From Salinimicrobium sediminilitoris (GTDB lineage: Bacteria > Bacteroidota > Bacteroidia > Flavobacteriales > Flavobacteriaceae): DNA of 64,000 nucleotides. Shown piece by piece: positions 42,456 through 50,601 of this stretch (positions are counted from its first letter, which is position 1; each line of letters starts with the position of its first letter). The notes beneath the pieces were generated by a model, which was not told the DNA's origin, ran no database searches, and saw only the letters and a list, made by a program, of their open reading frames with translations. Both the position numbers and the translations under genes were made by a program. The DNA is taken from contig NZ_JAIVCC010000005.1 of NCBI RefSeq assembly GCF_020866905.1, forward strand, positions 358,081 through 422,080, written 5' to 3'.

Positions 42456-43901
42456 TTGAAATTTTCTTTAAGAACCCGAATATTCCTTTCCATGATCGTG
42501 CTGGTGTTACTGGCATCAATTTTAATTGGAGGAATTACGGTATTGCAATATAAGAAGGAAGCCCAGGAATATCATCGGGAACGACTCGAACGCAAGGAAG
42601 AGGCGATAAGGGAACACATCAAATTTGTAGTGGAAAGCACCACCTATGAGATAAGGGAGGAGATGGTTTACCTTATTCTTAAACAGGACGACAAGATCCA
42701 CGAGATCTCACAAGTGCATAACATGCCCATTAATGTCTATAGCCTTGAAGGCGATCTTATTTTAAAGTCGAACCAGTCCTTTTTCCCAGACACGACCGAT
42801 CTTAGACTTGACAGGACGATTGTTGAAAAGCTGCAGGCTTCTTCCCGAAAAAGGGTGATAGAACAAACTATCAAGAACGACAAAAGATTTCAGTCTTCCT
42901 ATACCTATATCACAGACAATAAATTCCGGCCACTGGCAATCCTGAACCTTCCTTACCTCGAAGACGACTACTTTATTACCCGGGATTTAAGGAATTTTCT
43001 CATTAAGCTTACCGAAGTTTATTTGTTCATGCTGGTCCTTGCGATCCTGCTGGCTTATTTCCTTTCAAAATATATCACCCGAAGCTTAAAAACAGTTTCA
43101 GAAAGGATTCATCAAACGCGCCTTGATAAAAAGAACCAGAAGATCGAGATTGGTAATGTAAGTGAGGAGATCTTTACGCTCGTGGCGGCATATAACTCAA
43201 TGATCGATGAGCTTGAAGAAAGTGCGGCTAAACTCGCCACCAGCGAGCGGGAACAGGCCTGGCGGGAAATGGCCAAGCAAGTGGCCCATGAAATTAAAAA
43301 TCCGCTAACGCCAATGCGCCTCAGCGTTCAGAGTTTTCAAAGGAAATTCGATCCCAATGATCCTCAAATTCAGCACAAGGTCGATGAATTTAGCGATACG
43401 CTCATTACCCAAATAGATACTATGAGCTCAATTGCTTCGGCTTTCTCCAATTTTGCAAAAATGCCGGCGCAACAAAATGAAACTCTAAATGTTCCAAAAA
43501 TAGTAAAGCTGGCCCTCGATATTTTTAATGAAGATTACATCCTGTTCTCTTCAGAAAAAGAGGAGATCGTCGCCAAGTTTGATCGTACACAACTTATTAG
43601 GGTGGTGACGAACCTGGTAAAAAATGCCGTACAGGCCGTGGAGAAGGAAGAAAATCCTGCAGTCCTGGTTTCGGTGATGGAGGAGGAGAACCGCGCCTGT
43701 CTAGTAGTATCAGACAATGGCGTTGGAATTTCTGAAGAAAATAAGGACAAGATCTTCGAGCCTAAATTTACCACCAAATCCAGCGGAATGGGCCTTGGTC
43801 TTGCTATGGTGAAAAATATTGTAGAGAGTTGTGGTGGAAGCATACAGTTTACCTCTAAATTAAATAAAGGCACTATCTTTAAGGTTCACTTTCCAAAATA
43901 A
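42456..43901 (+). CDS. Sensor histidine kinase, NtrY-like
   Basis: A 481-residue membrane kinase. Membrane segments lie at about 8-29 and 184-205, with a periplasmic sensor between them and a HAMP-like linker after. The phospho-acceptor is His 278 in MAKQVAHEIKNPLTPM. The ATPase part has LVKNAVQAVE (N box), DNGVGI (G1) and GMGLGLAMVKNI (G2). Start is TTG at 42456; an ATG at residue 13 would cut the first membrane segment. No response regulator is adjacent. Signal unknown. Confidence 0.9.
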   Translation: MKFSLRTRIFLSMIVLVLLASILIGGITVLQYKKEAQEYHRERLERKEEAIREHIKFVVESTTYEIREEMVYLILKQDDKIHEISQVHNMPINVYSLEGDLILKSNQSFFPDTTDLRLDRTIVEKLQASSRKRVIEQTIKNDKRFQSSYTYITDNKFRPLAILNLPYLEDDYFITRDLRNFLIKLTEVYLFMLVLAILLAYFLSKYITRSLKTVSERIHQTRLDKKNQKIEIGNVSEEIFTLVAAYNSMIDELEESAAKLATSEREQAWREMAKQVAHEIKNPLTPMRLSVQSFQRKFDPNDPQIQHKVDEFSDTLITQIDTMSSIASAFSNFAKMPAQQNETLNVPKIVKLALDIFNEDYILFSSEKEEIVAKFDRTQLIRVVTNLVKNAVQAVEKEENPAVLVSVMEEENRACLVVSDNGVGISEENKDKIFEPKFTTKSSGMGLGLAMVKNIVESCGGSIQFTSKLNKGTIFKVHFPK

Positions 43902-43907
43902 AAAGGT

Positions 43908-44690
43908 ATGAATTTCGAAAATATTCTGTTCGAAGAGAACGAAAATATTGGTTACATAACGATTAACCGACCGAAGAAACTCAATGCTCTAAACAAGGCT
44001 ACCATTGCCGAGCTTAACGAAGCATTTGAATCTGCCCGTGAAGATCACGATATCAAAGTGGTGATCCTTTCCGGAAGTGGAGAAAAGGCCTTTGTGGCCG
44101 GAGCCGATATTAGTGAATTTGCTGATTTTTCGGCTGAAGAAGGGAGACGACTTGCTGCCGAAGGACAGGAAAAGCTATTTGACGTAGTGGCCAACTTTCC
44201 AAAGCCGGTAATCGCAGCAGTTAACGGATTTGCCCTCGGCGGCGGACTCGAACTTGCCATGGCTGCACACTTCAGGATTGCCAGCGACAATGCCAGGATG
44301 GGATTGCCTGAAGTTTCCCTCGGGGTGATCCCGGGTTATGGAGGCACTCAGAGGTTACCACAGCTGGTAGGCAAAGGAAAGGCAATGGAAATGATTATGA
44401 CTGCCGGAATGGTTGATGCGAAAGAAGCACTGGAATACCACCTGGTAAATCATGTCACCACTCCTGAGGAATTGATTCCTCTGGCAGAAAAACTTGCCGG
44501 TAAGATCATGAAGAATTCAATGGTAGCGGTTGCTGCGGCCATCAAAGCTGTTAATGCCAACTACGAGGACGGAGTGAATGGTTTTGAATTGGAGATCGAG
44601 GAGTTTGGAAGCTCTTTTGGAACCGAAGATTTTAAGGAAGGTACTTCTGCTTTTCTAAATAAGCGAAAGGCAAATTTCCCGGGTAAATAG
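43908..44690 (+). CDS. Enoyl-CoA hydratase/isomerase (crotonase family)
   Basis: A 260-residue crotonase. The oxyanion-hole blocks are AFVAGADISEF and GFALGGGLELAMA, and the active-site segment is GLPEVSLGVIPGYGGTQRLP with both catalytic glutamates. It likely hydrates trans-2-enoyl-CoA in fatty-acid beta-oxidation. It starts six bases after the kinase stop, so the two may be co-transcribed, though I know of no functional link. Confidence 0.94.
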   Translation: MNFENILFEENENIGYITINRPKKLNALNKATIAELNEAFESAREDHDIKVVILSGSGEKAFVAGADISEFADFSAEEGRRLAAEGQEKLFDVVANFPKPVIAAVNGFALGGGLELAMAAHFRIASDNARMGLPEVSLGVIPGYGGTQRLPQLVGKGKAMEMIMTAGMVDAKEALEYHLVNHVTTPEELIPLAEKLAGKIMKNSMVAVAAAIKAVNANYEDGVNGFELEIEEFGSSFGTEDFKEGTSAFLNKRKANFPGK

Positions 44691-44719
44691 GAATATTTCC
44701 ATATAAAGGGAAAATATCC

Positions 44720-44727
44720 TATTTTTG
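44720..44727 (+). promoter_or_regulatory. -7 element TATTTTTG, six bases before the radical SAM gene
   Basis: A perfect TAnnTTTG is followed by TTCCTT and the ATG at 44734. The transcript would start nearly at the ATG, and the TTG inside the element (44725) is therefore not the start codon. Confidence 0.55.
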
Positions 44728-44733
44728 TTCCTT

Positions 44734-45807
44734 ATGAAGAGGAACGATTTTATAAGGGGAAGGGGAGCGCAGCACCAGGTCAAGAACAGGTTTGATGCTC
44801 TGTCTTATGAATTGAGAGATGATTTTCTCAACTATTGTGCGGCCGAAGGTGAAGAGGCAACCTCTGCGCAAACTACTTTGATAGATACCTTTCCCAGGAC
44901 TATTGTTAATAAAGTAACCAGCCCCGATGTGGGGATGGAATATTCTCTTAATCCTTACCAGGGTTGTGAACACGGGTGCGTTTACTGTTACGCCCGGAAT
45001 TCACATGAGTATTGGGGATATGGGCCAGGTCTAGATTTTGAGCAGAAGATCCTGGTGAAAAGAAATGCAGTGGAATTGCTGGAGCAAAAACTCCGCAGTA
45101 AAAGCTGGAAAGCTGCCCCAATTGTACTTTCGGGGAATACAGATTGTTATCAACCTATTGAGCGGAAACTGGAGATCACAAGAAAGTTGCTTCAGGTATT
45201 TCTAAAATATAAACATCCTGTTGGAATTATTACCAAAAATGCATTGATCCAGCGGGATGTTGATATTCTTCAGGAACTTGCAAAAGATAATCTGGTAAGG
45301 GTAAATCTTTCCATTACCTCCTTAGATGAAAAAACAAGACAATTACTGGAACCGAGAACGGCTACTATAAAGAAGAGGCTGCAGACGGTAGAGCTGCTGG
45401 CTTCTAAAAATATACCGGTAAGCGTGATGATGGCACCTATCATTCCTTCGATCAACAGCCATGAAATTCTCCCGTTGGTCAAAGAGATTTCAGAAAGGGG
45501 AGCCTGTGGAGTAGGTTATACTGTGGTAAGGCTAAATGGTGCTATTGGAGAGGTTTTTTCTGAATGGATCAGGAAAGCAATGCCAGACAGGGCAGAGAAA
45601 GTCCTGCATCAAATAGCCGAATGTCACGGCGGAAATCTCAATGACAGCCGCTTTGGCACCCGTATGAAAGGAGATGGAAATATTTCCGATCAGGTTGCAC
45701 AGCAATTTGCCATTGCAAGAAAACTATATCTTAAGGGTCGGGAGCGCCCTGTGTTGAACTGCGAACTGCATGAGCAATACAAAGATGGACAAATGAAACT
45801 CTTCTAA
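44734..45807 (+). CDS. Radical SAM protein, PA0069/SplB-like group
   Basis: A 357-residue radical SAM enzyme. The cluster-binding motif is CEHGCVYCYAR (CxxxCxxC), followed by an ASP/SPL-like region with VLSGNTDCYQPIE and GIITKNALIQRD. This family is often named for PA0069; its reaction is unknown, though it resembles spore photoproduct lyase distantly. The start ATG at 44734 (MKRNDFIRGRGAQ) is preferred over a TTG nine bases upstream inside the promoter. It converges on the HD gene; stop codons overlap at 45804-45807. Confidence 0.88.
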   Translation: MKRNDFIRGRGAQHQVKNRFDALSYELRDDFLNYCAAEGEEATSAQTTLIDTFPRTIVNKVTSPDVGMEYSLNPYQGCEHGCVYCYARNSHEYWGYGPGLDFEQKILVKRNAVELLEQKLRSKSWKAAPIVLSGNTDCYQPIERKLEITRKLLQVFLKYKHPVGIITKNALIQRDVDILQELAKDNLVRVNLSITSLDEKTRQLLEPRTATIKKRLQTVELLASKNIPVSVMMAPIIPSINSHEILPLVKEISERGACGVGYTVVRLNGAIGEVFSEWIRKAMPDRAEKVLHQIAECHGGNLNDSRFGTRMKGDGNISDQVAQQFAIARKLYLKGRERPVLNCELHEQYKDGQMKLF

Positions 45808-46472
45808 AAATGCCATTTTTGAGAGGGAAGACCCCACTCCCGAAAAAACTGGTCTAGATATTTGACCATGAAATCGTGGCGCTCTTCGGCCAGCTTTTTT
45901 CCGGTCCCGGTATTCATGCGATCTTTTAAGAGAAAAAGCTTTTCATAAAAATGATTTATGGTAGGCGCTGTAGATTTCTTGTACTCCTCCTTGCTCATGT
46001 TGAGGTTAGGAGGAATAGCAGGATCAAAAATGGCTCTTCCTTTAAAGCCACCGTAGTTAAAAGTGCGGGCAATACCAATAGCTCCCAAAGCATCAAGTCT
46101 GTCGGCGTCCTGCACTACCTGCAGCTCGGGGGAATTGAATTGCTGTTGCTCATTCCCTCCTTTAAAAGAGATCCAGTTTATAATGTTCTCTACGTGTACA
46201 ATGATGGCTTCCGGAACCTCTTTTCCCTGTAAAAAATTTCTTGCGATCTCAGGTCCTAAAGACTCATCTCCATCATGAAATTTGTAATCGGCAATGTCGT
46301 GAAGCAGTGCTCCAAGTTCTACCACGAAGAGATCAACTTTCTCACCTGCGGCGATTTCACGCGCGTTTTTCCATACCCGTTCAATGTGGAACCAGTCGTG
46401 GCCACCTTCGGCGTCCTGTAATTTATGCTTTACAAATTCAGCAGTGTCTACAACGATCCTGTTTTTGTCCAT
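45804..46472 (-). CDS. HD-domain phosphohydrolase
   Basis: A 222-residue HD-superfamily hydrolase of the YedJ kind. Metal ligands lie in GHDWFHIERV, ALLHDIADYKF and QDADRLDALGAIGIAR. It probably acts on a nucleotide phosphate, but the substrate is unknown. The last residues QKWHF and the stop codon come from the dispersed palindrome at 45805, which suggests that the palindrome defined this end. It converges on the radical SAM gene. Confidence 0.88.
   Translation of the reverse strand: MDKNRIVVDTAEFVKHKLQDAEGGHDWFHIERVWKNAREIAAGEKVDLFVVELGALLHDIADYKFHDGDESLGPEIARNFLQGKEVPEAIIVHVENIINWISFKGGNEQQQFNSPELQVVQDADRLDALGAIGIARTFNYGGFKGRAIFDPAIPPNLNMSKEEYKKSTAPTINHFYEKLFLLKDRMNTGTGKKLAEERHDFMVKYLDQFFREWGLPSQKWHF
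45805..45822. repeat. Copy of the TCAAAAATGNCATTTTTGA palindrome across two stop codons
   Basis: TAAAAATGCCATTTTTGA matches the perfect palindrome at 14986 except at its left edge. It covers the overlapping stop codons of two convergent genes. Confidence 0.5.
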
Positions 46473-46498
46473 AGGTCTCTAAAATGTCATATTAAGGC

Positions 46499-47239
46499 CT
46501 AGATTATTTCGGCCGTTATAGTGCGTTCTACCTGTGCTACAAGTGCATCGGAACCTTCAGAGTTTGCTGCAATTGGTTCATGTACCTTTAATTTGAAATG
46601 AACCCCGATTCCCATTGGGAAGTTTCCGTAGCGAAACAGTTTCCAGCTGTTATTGATGGTAATAGGAACGACCAAAGCATCGGGCATTTTTTCAATAAGC
46701 AACTGCAATCCCTTTACTGCAAATTTCTTGGGTGCGCCGGTACGGCTGCGTGTTCCTTCAGGAAAAATAACGGCAGAGCGTTTATGCTCGTTGAGGTAAT
46801 CGGCAAACTTGCTCATCGCGATCATGGATTCCCGTCCTTTTTTTCGATCGATAAGCAAATTCCCGCCGTGTCTTAAGTTATAAGAAATACTTGGTATTCC
46901 TTTTCCTAACTCTTTTTTGCTTACAAACTTTGGGTGGTGCTTTCTAAAGTGCCAGATGATGGGAGGAATATCATAAGTACCCTGGTGATTCGAGACGAAA
47001 ATGCAGGATCTGTTAGTGGGCAGGTTATAAGGGTTTTCAATGGTAAATCTTGTACCTAAAAGATTGAGGCAACGCAGAAGGAAGAAATTTAAAGCATCTA
47101 CACTTTTCTTATGACCTTCGTAACCGCCTAATTTCAGGGAAATCCATTGGATAGGATGAAAGATTAGCAGGGTAAGAAAAAAGAAAAATAAAAATATTAC
47201 CGAAATTGGGTAGGAGAAGATCTTTTTAAATTTTTTCAT
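46499..47239 (-). CDS. 1-acyl-sn-glycerol-3-phosphate acyltransferase
   Basis: A 246-residue PlsC/LPLAT protein: N-terminal hydrophobic region (about residues 8-33), the catalytic SNHQGTYDIP (NHx4D) and the VIFPEGTRSRTGAP block. It makes phosphatidic acid. I took the ATG at 47239 (MKKFKKIFSYPI); an ATG at 47311 would add 24 residues (MMVQLGFARHELNAEI...) and cannot be ruled out. It is the second such gene in the window. It lies 26 bases upstream of the HD gene on the same strand, and is probably co-transcribed with it. Confidence 0.9.
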   Translation of the reverse strand: MKKFKKIFSYPISVIFLFFFFLTLLIFHPIQWISLKLGGYEGHKKSVDALNFFLLRCLNLLGTRFTIENPYNLPTNRSCIFVSNHQGTYDIPPIIWHFRKHHPKFVSKKELGKGIPSISYNLRHGGNLLIDRKKGRESMIAMSKFADYLNEHKRSAVIFPEGTRSRTGAPKKFAVKGLQLLIEKMPDALVVPITINNSWKLFRYGNFPMGIGVHFKLKVHEPIAANSEGSDALVAQVERTITAEII

Positions 47240-47370
47240 TCTTTCTTGCTTGTAAAGGGCTGCAATTTCTGCATTTAATTCATGACGTGCAAAACCTAAT
47301 TGCACCATCAATTTTGGTATTTCTTGTTAAGGAGTACAGGTTGATAAAGAATATTGTGGTTTTTTAAAAC

Positions 47371-47406
47371 AAAAAAAGCTGTCAAAAAATCCATTTTTGA
47401 CAGCTT
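47371..47406 (-). terminator. Terminator of the bacilliredoxin gene
   Basis: AGCTGTCAAAAA pairs with its complement over a short loop, followed on the minus strand by TTTTTTT (47377-47371). It lies 34 bases after the bacilliredoxin stop at 47440. The arms resemble the dispersed 19-base palindrome. Confidence 0.8.
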
Positions 47407-47439
47407 AAATATTGAAAAATGGCTTTTACACCATAAATT

Positions 47440-47850
47440 TTAGCAAAACTCGTTGTAAGCTTCAGTAAGATTATCTGCGATAATTTCGGCAGGACGCCCT
47501 TCTATGTGATGTCTTTCCAACATATGAACTAATTCTCCGTCTCTGAATAATGCCATAGATGGAGAAGATGGAGGAAAAGGAACCATATAATCACGGGCCT
47601 TATCTGTTGCTTCTTTATCTACTCCGGCGAAAACGGTCACCAGGTGATCTGGTCGTTTAGTATTCTGTAAAGACATTCTGGCTGCAGGACGGGCATTGGC
47701 AGCGGCACAACCGCATACAGAGTTTACCACTACCAGGGTAGTACCTTTTCTGGCAATTGCCTCATCAACTTTGTCTACTGTATGTAATTCTTCAAACCCA
47801 ATGCTGGTAAGATCTTCGCGCATTGGCTTCACTAATTCCGGTGGATACAT
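47440..47850 (-). CDS. Bacilliredoxin, BrxA/BrxB family (YphP/YqiW)
   Basis: A 136-residue thioredoxin-fold protein. The active site is VCGCAAANAR (CGC motif), the signature of bacilliredoxins, which remove bacillithiol from proteins in Firmicutes. Bacillithiol or a similar thiol is also reported from some Bacteroidota, so a deglutathionylation-like redox role is plausible. It starts MYPPELVKPMREDL as usual, with its own promoter element and terminator. Confidence 0.92.
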   Translation of the reverse strand: MYPPELVKPMREDLTSIGFEELHTVDKVDEAIARKGTTLVVVNSVCGCAAANARPAARMSLQNTKRPDHLVTVFAGVDKEATDKARDYMVPFPPSSPSMALFRDGELVHMLERHHIEGRPAEIIADNLTEAYNEFC

Positions 47851-47882
47851 ATATCAATTTTTTATTGTTAGAACTAAAGATG

Positions 47883-47890
47883 CAAAGATA
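47883..47890 (-). promoter_or_regulatory. -7 element TATCTTTG of the bacilliredoxin gene
   Basis: A perfect TAnnTTTG on the minus strand, 33 bases before the ATG at 47850. No TTG is seen at the ideal spacing. Confidence 0.55.
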
Positions 47891-47973
47891 CCAAATTAAA
47901 CTAAGAGCATAAATTCTGTAAAGTTAAACCCCTGAGGGGCTCCTTATTCAAAAGAAAAGCCGTTGTAAAATAC

Positions 47974-47981
47974 TATCTTTG
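47974..47981 (+). promoter_or_regulatory. -7 element TATCTTTG of the TerB-DnaJ gene
   Basis: A perfect TAnnTTTG, 18 bases before the ATG at 48000. It contains a TTG (47979) that an open frame would otherwise use as a start, which decides for the ATG. Confidence 0.6.
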
Positions 47982-47999
47982 CAGCCCAAAAGTACCAGA

Positions 48000-48728
48000 A
48001 TGATCAAATGGTTTGCCGCTTTTGTCGGCTTTATGTTTTATGGATTCCGTGGAGCTATCCTCGGTTTTATTATAGGAAGTATTATAGATTCTCTTACTTC
48101 CTCCCGTCGGGGAGGATTCAAAATTTTTTCTGAAGAAGAGCGTGTCACTCCGGGGGATTTTGAACTTCACCTCTTAACGCTTTCGGCTATTGTTATTAAA
48201 GCCGATGGACAGGTGAGTCAGCAGGAGATGGATTATGTGCGCAATTATTTTGTGCAGGCCTATGGAAAGGAACGTGCAAATGCTGTTTTTCGCACTTTCA
48301 ATGATGTTGTAAAAAGCCGGGAACTTGATGAGAGGAGAATTGCCCAGTTCCTGGTGGCCCGCACCCAGTATGCGGCCCGACTGCAAATAGTTCACTTCCT
48401 GTTTAGTATTGCCAATGCCGATGGAAGAGTAAGCCAGGCCGAAGCGGGGAAAATACGGCAAATCGCAGGCTACCTGCGCATTGGATCAAAAGATTTTGAG
48501 AGTCTTTACGCCATGTTCTTCAAGACCACAGACAACTCCTATAAGATCCTGGAGATCGACAAATCTGCGACCGACGCCGAAGTTAAAAAGGCATATCGAG
48601 AAATGGCTAAGAAATATCACCCCGATAAGCTCCAGCATATGGACGAAGCTTATCAAAAAGGAGCTGAAGAGAAATTTAGAAGGGTCCAGGAAGCATACGA
48701 ACAAATTCAGAAGGAACGCGGCTTTTAG
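48000..48728 (+). CDS. TerB and DnaJ domain protein (DjlA-like)
   Basis: A 242-residue protein with an N-terminal glycine-rich hydrophobic segment (about 4-30, FAAFVGFMFYGFRGAILGF), a TerB-like helical domain (about 55-160) and a C-terminal J domain (about 175-242) with the HPD motif in KKYHPDKLQHM. The layout is that of DjlA, a membrane-bound DnaK co-chaperone. A TTG at 47979 opens a longer frame but falls in the promoter; the ATG at 48000 is right. Confidence 0.9.
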   Translation: MIKWFAAFVGFMFYGFRGAILGFIIGSIIDSLTSSRRGGFKIFSEEERVTPGDFELHLLTLSAIVIKADGQVSQQEMDYVRNYFVQAYGKERANAVFRTFNDVVKSRELDERRIAQFLVARTQYAARLQIVHFLFSIANADGRVSQAEAGKIRQIAGYLRIGSKDFESLYAMFFKTTDNSYKILEIDKSATDAEVKKAYREMAKKYHPDKLQHMDEAYQKGAEEKFRRVQEAYEQIQKERGF

Positions 48729-48743
48729 GCTCCGAAATGGCTT

Positions 48744-48848
48744 TTACTGAAGCAATTTACTCCCCAATTTCAGACCTATAAAAGCTGTTCGCGGTCTTGA
48801 AGGACCATAGACGTAATTGGCATCCCGGTCTACACCCATGTGAAAATC
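48744..48848 (-). pseudogene. 3' remnant of a TonB-dependent receptor gene
   Basis: The minus strand encodes 34 residues ending at a TAA at 48744: DFHMGVDRDANYVYG, then PSRPRTAFIGLKLG and a short tail. This is the ending of TonB-dependent outer-membrane receptors (YGPxRPRTxFxGxKx). A stop codon immediately precedes it and no upstream frame is left. It lies between the DnaJ gene and a metal-responsive regulator, so a metal or siderophore receptor may once have stood here. Confidence 0.6.
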
Positions 48849-49047
48849 TTATTTCACCCTTAAGGGAAGAAATCCCTATTTCATTCTTTTTCAATAATAG
48901 TGGCGGACATCTAATTCAGATTATCCAAGGGGAAAGATAAGCCTGCTGATATTTGGTATCTGCTAAGAACTAACCAAGCCGGTCCTATGCACCTGCCAAA
49001 GAACATCTGTCTGGATGTTCAATTACATTCGCACAACAATTAATAAG
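48849..49047. other. Spacer before the regulator, small hairpin only
   Basis: Apart from CCCTTAAGGG (48866 area) and an inverted repeat GAACATC/GATGTTC at 49001-49020 with a six-base loop and no T tract, I see nothing functional. It is probably decayed receptor or leader sequence. Confidence 0.4.
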
Positions 49048-49065
49048 ATTTAGACTAGGCTAAAT
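49048..49065. promoter_or_regulatory. Candidate MntR/DtxR operator ATTTAGACTAGGCTAAAT
   Basis: Six-base arms ATTTAG and CTAAAT are perfect inverted repeats around ACTAGG. The site ends one base before the promoter's -33 TTG, so a bound repressor would block RNA polymerase. The TTAG/CTAA arms resemble IdeR/DtxR-class boxes. The regulator encoded just downstream is the natural ligand, which suggests autoregulation and control of the ZIP gene. Confidence 0.6.
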
Positions 49066-49066
49066 A

Positions 49067-49097
49067 TTGTTTATGTATCTTTAAAAATGTATTTTTG
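49067..49097 (+). promoter_or_regulatory. Promoter of the metal regulator-ZIP operon
   Basis: TTG (49067-49069), exactly 20 bases, then TATTTTTG (49090-49097), 23 bases before the ATG at 49121. It is the best-spaced promoter of the region and touches the operator. Confidence 0.72.
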
Positions 49098-49120
49098 GCA
49101 TGTAAAAATTGAATTATTTT

Positions 49121-49780
49121 ATGTTTAGTCTTTCCGAAGAAAATTATCTGAAGGCCATTTTCCATTTAGAAAGGAAATATGCTGGGGGTGTTAGTACCAA
49201 TGCCCTGGCGGAAGAAATGGAAACCAAGGCATCTTCGGTCACCGATATGGTGAAGAAACTCTCCGATAAAGACCTGGTGAAATACAGGAAATATCAGGGA
49301 GTGCAACTGAGTGAGCAGGGGAAAAGAACTGCTATTGAAGTTATTCGGAAGCATCGTCTTTGGGAAGTCTTCCTGGTGGAAAAACTGAATTTTTCCTGGG
49401 ATGAGGTACATGATATTGCAGAACAACTGGAGCACATAAAATCTGAAAAATTAACTGATGAGCTCGATAAGTTTCTGGGGCATCCAAAAAGGGATCCGCA
49501 TGGAGATCCTATTCCCGATGCCGAAGGAAATTTTAGGATATCCAATAAAATGTTGTTGGCCGATCTTGAGGAGGGACAGTCGGGAATTTGCGTCGGGGTA
49601 AAAGATTCTTCCACAGAATTCCTAAGGTACCTGGATAAAAATGAGATCACCCTTGGAAAAGCTATAAAGATAGTGCAGCGTGAAGAATATGATGAATCCC
49701 TGTTGATCAAGATCAATGATAAAGATCTGCGCATTTCAAAAACAATTTCAAAGAACCTGTTTATAAAACCCAATGATTAA
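49121..49780 (+). CDS. Metal-dependent transcriptional regulator, DtxR/MntR family
   Basis: A 219-residue regulator. The winged helix (about 1-65) has VSTNALAEEMETKASSVTDMVKKL, the dimerisation domain (about 65-140) carries metal-ligand candidates in HRLWEVFL, EQLEHIKSEKL and HPKRDPHGDPIP, and an SH3-like FeoA domain lies at about 145-219. Such proteins repress import genes when Fe or Mn is plentiful. A TTG at 49109 lies four codons upstream; ATG 49121 (MFSLSEENYL) is the family start. It overlaps the ZIP start by one base (TAATG). Confidence 0.9.
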   Translation: MFSLSEENYLKAIFHLERKYAGGVSTNALAEEMETKASSVTDMVKKLSDKDLVKYRKYQGVQLSEQGKRTAIEVIRKHRLWEVFLVEKLNFSWDEVHDIAEQLEHIKSEKLTDELDKFLGHPKRDPHGDPIPDAEGNFRISNKMLLADLEEGQSGICVGVKDSSTEFLRYLDKNEITLGKAIKIVQREEYDESLLIKINDKDLRISKTISKNLFIKPND

Positions 49781-50601
49781 TGAACGATATAATAGCATAT
49801 TTTGAGAGCATAGATCCCGTATTAGCTGCGCTTTATGCCACGCTTTTTACCTGGGGACTTACAGCCCTGGGAGCCTCACTGGTATTCTTCTTTAAAAAAA
49901 TGAATCGGGCTCTTTTTGATGGGATGCTGGGTTTTACAGGAGGTGTCATGGTAGCTGCCAGTTTCTGGAGCTTACTTGCACCGGGGATCGAAATGAGTGA
50001 AGGTGAGGGATTTGTGAAGGTCATACCGGCCGTTGTCGGTTTTGGACTGGGAGCTTTGTTTATTTTTGGCCTTGATAAAGTGCTACCACATTTACATGTG
50101 AATTTCAAAATGGCCGATAAGGAAGGGGTGAAAACCCCCTGGCATAAATCGGTACTGCTAACTCTGGCGATCACCCTGCATAATATTCCCGAAGGACTTG
50201 CCATTGGGGTTCTTTTTGGAGGAGCTGCAATGGGACTGGAAGGTGCAAGCATAGGAGGCGCTGTAGCACTGGCAATGGGAATCGGACTGCAAAACTTCCC
50301 AGAAGGTTTTGCCGTTGCCATGCCATTGCGGGGGCAGGGGATGAGCCGCTGGAAAAGCTGGAACTATGGGCAGCTTTCAGCCATTGTTGAGCCTATTGCC
50401 GCCGTCCTGGGAGCATGGGCAGTGATGACCTTTGAACCTATTTTACCTTACGCGCTGTGCTTTGCTGCAGGTGCGATGATCTTCGTTGTTGTCGAAGAAG
50501 TAATTCCGGAGGCGCAACAGGATCGGTATACCGATATTGCCACAATGGGCTTTATCGGCGGATTTATGGTCATGATGACGCTGGATGTGGGACTCAGCTA
50601 G
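49780..50601 (+). CDS. ZIP family metal transporter
   Basis: A 273-residue inner-membrane protein with about eight membrane segments. The metal-path helices hold HNIPEGLAIGVLFGG (HN-x2-E) and QNFPEGFAVAMPLRG, typical of the ZupT/GufA-like ZIP group that imports Zn, Mn or Fe. Start and stop of the pair with the regulator overlap (TAATG), so the genes are coupled. Its stop overlaps the efflux adaptor stop on the other strand at 50598-50601. Metal choice is not readable. Confidence 0.92.
   Translation: MNDIIAYFESIDPVLAALYATLFTWGLTALGASLVFFFKKMNRALFDGMLGFTGGVMVAASFWSLLAPGIEMSEGEGFVKVIPAVVGFGLGALFIFGLDKVLPHLHVNFKMADKEGVKTPWHKSVLLTLAITLHNIPEGLAIGVLFGGAAMGLEGASIGGAVALAMGIGLQNFPEGFAVAMPLRGQGMSRWKSWNYGQLSAIVEPIAAVLGAWAVMTFEPILPYALCFAAGAMIFVVVEEVIPEAQQDRYTDIATMGFIGGFMVMMTLDVGLS

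Noticed and set aside
49001..49020. Inverted repeat GAACATC/GATGTTC as terminator or operator
   Set aside because: No T tract and no gene ending nearby; a seven-base repeat is expected by chance.
49833..50321. Opposite-strand frame across the ZIP gene
   Set aside because: It is a shadow of the transporter gene with a Pro/Ser/Ala-rich product and no upstream signals.
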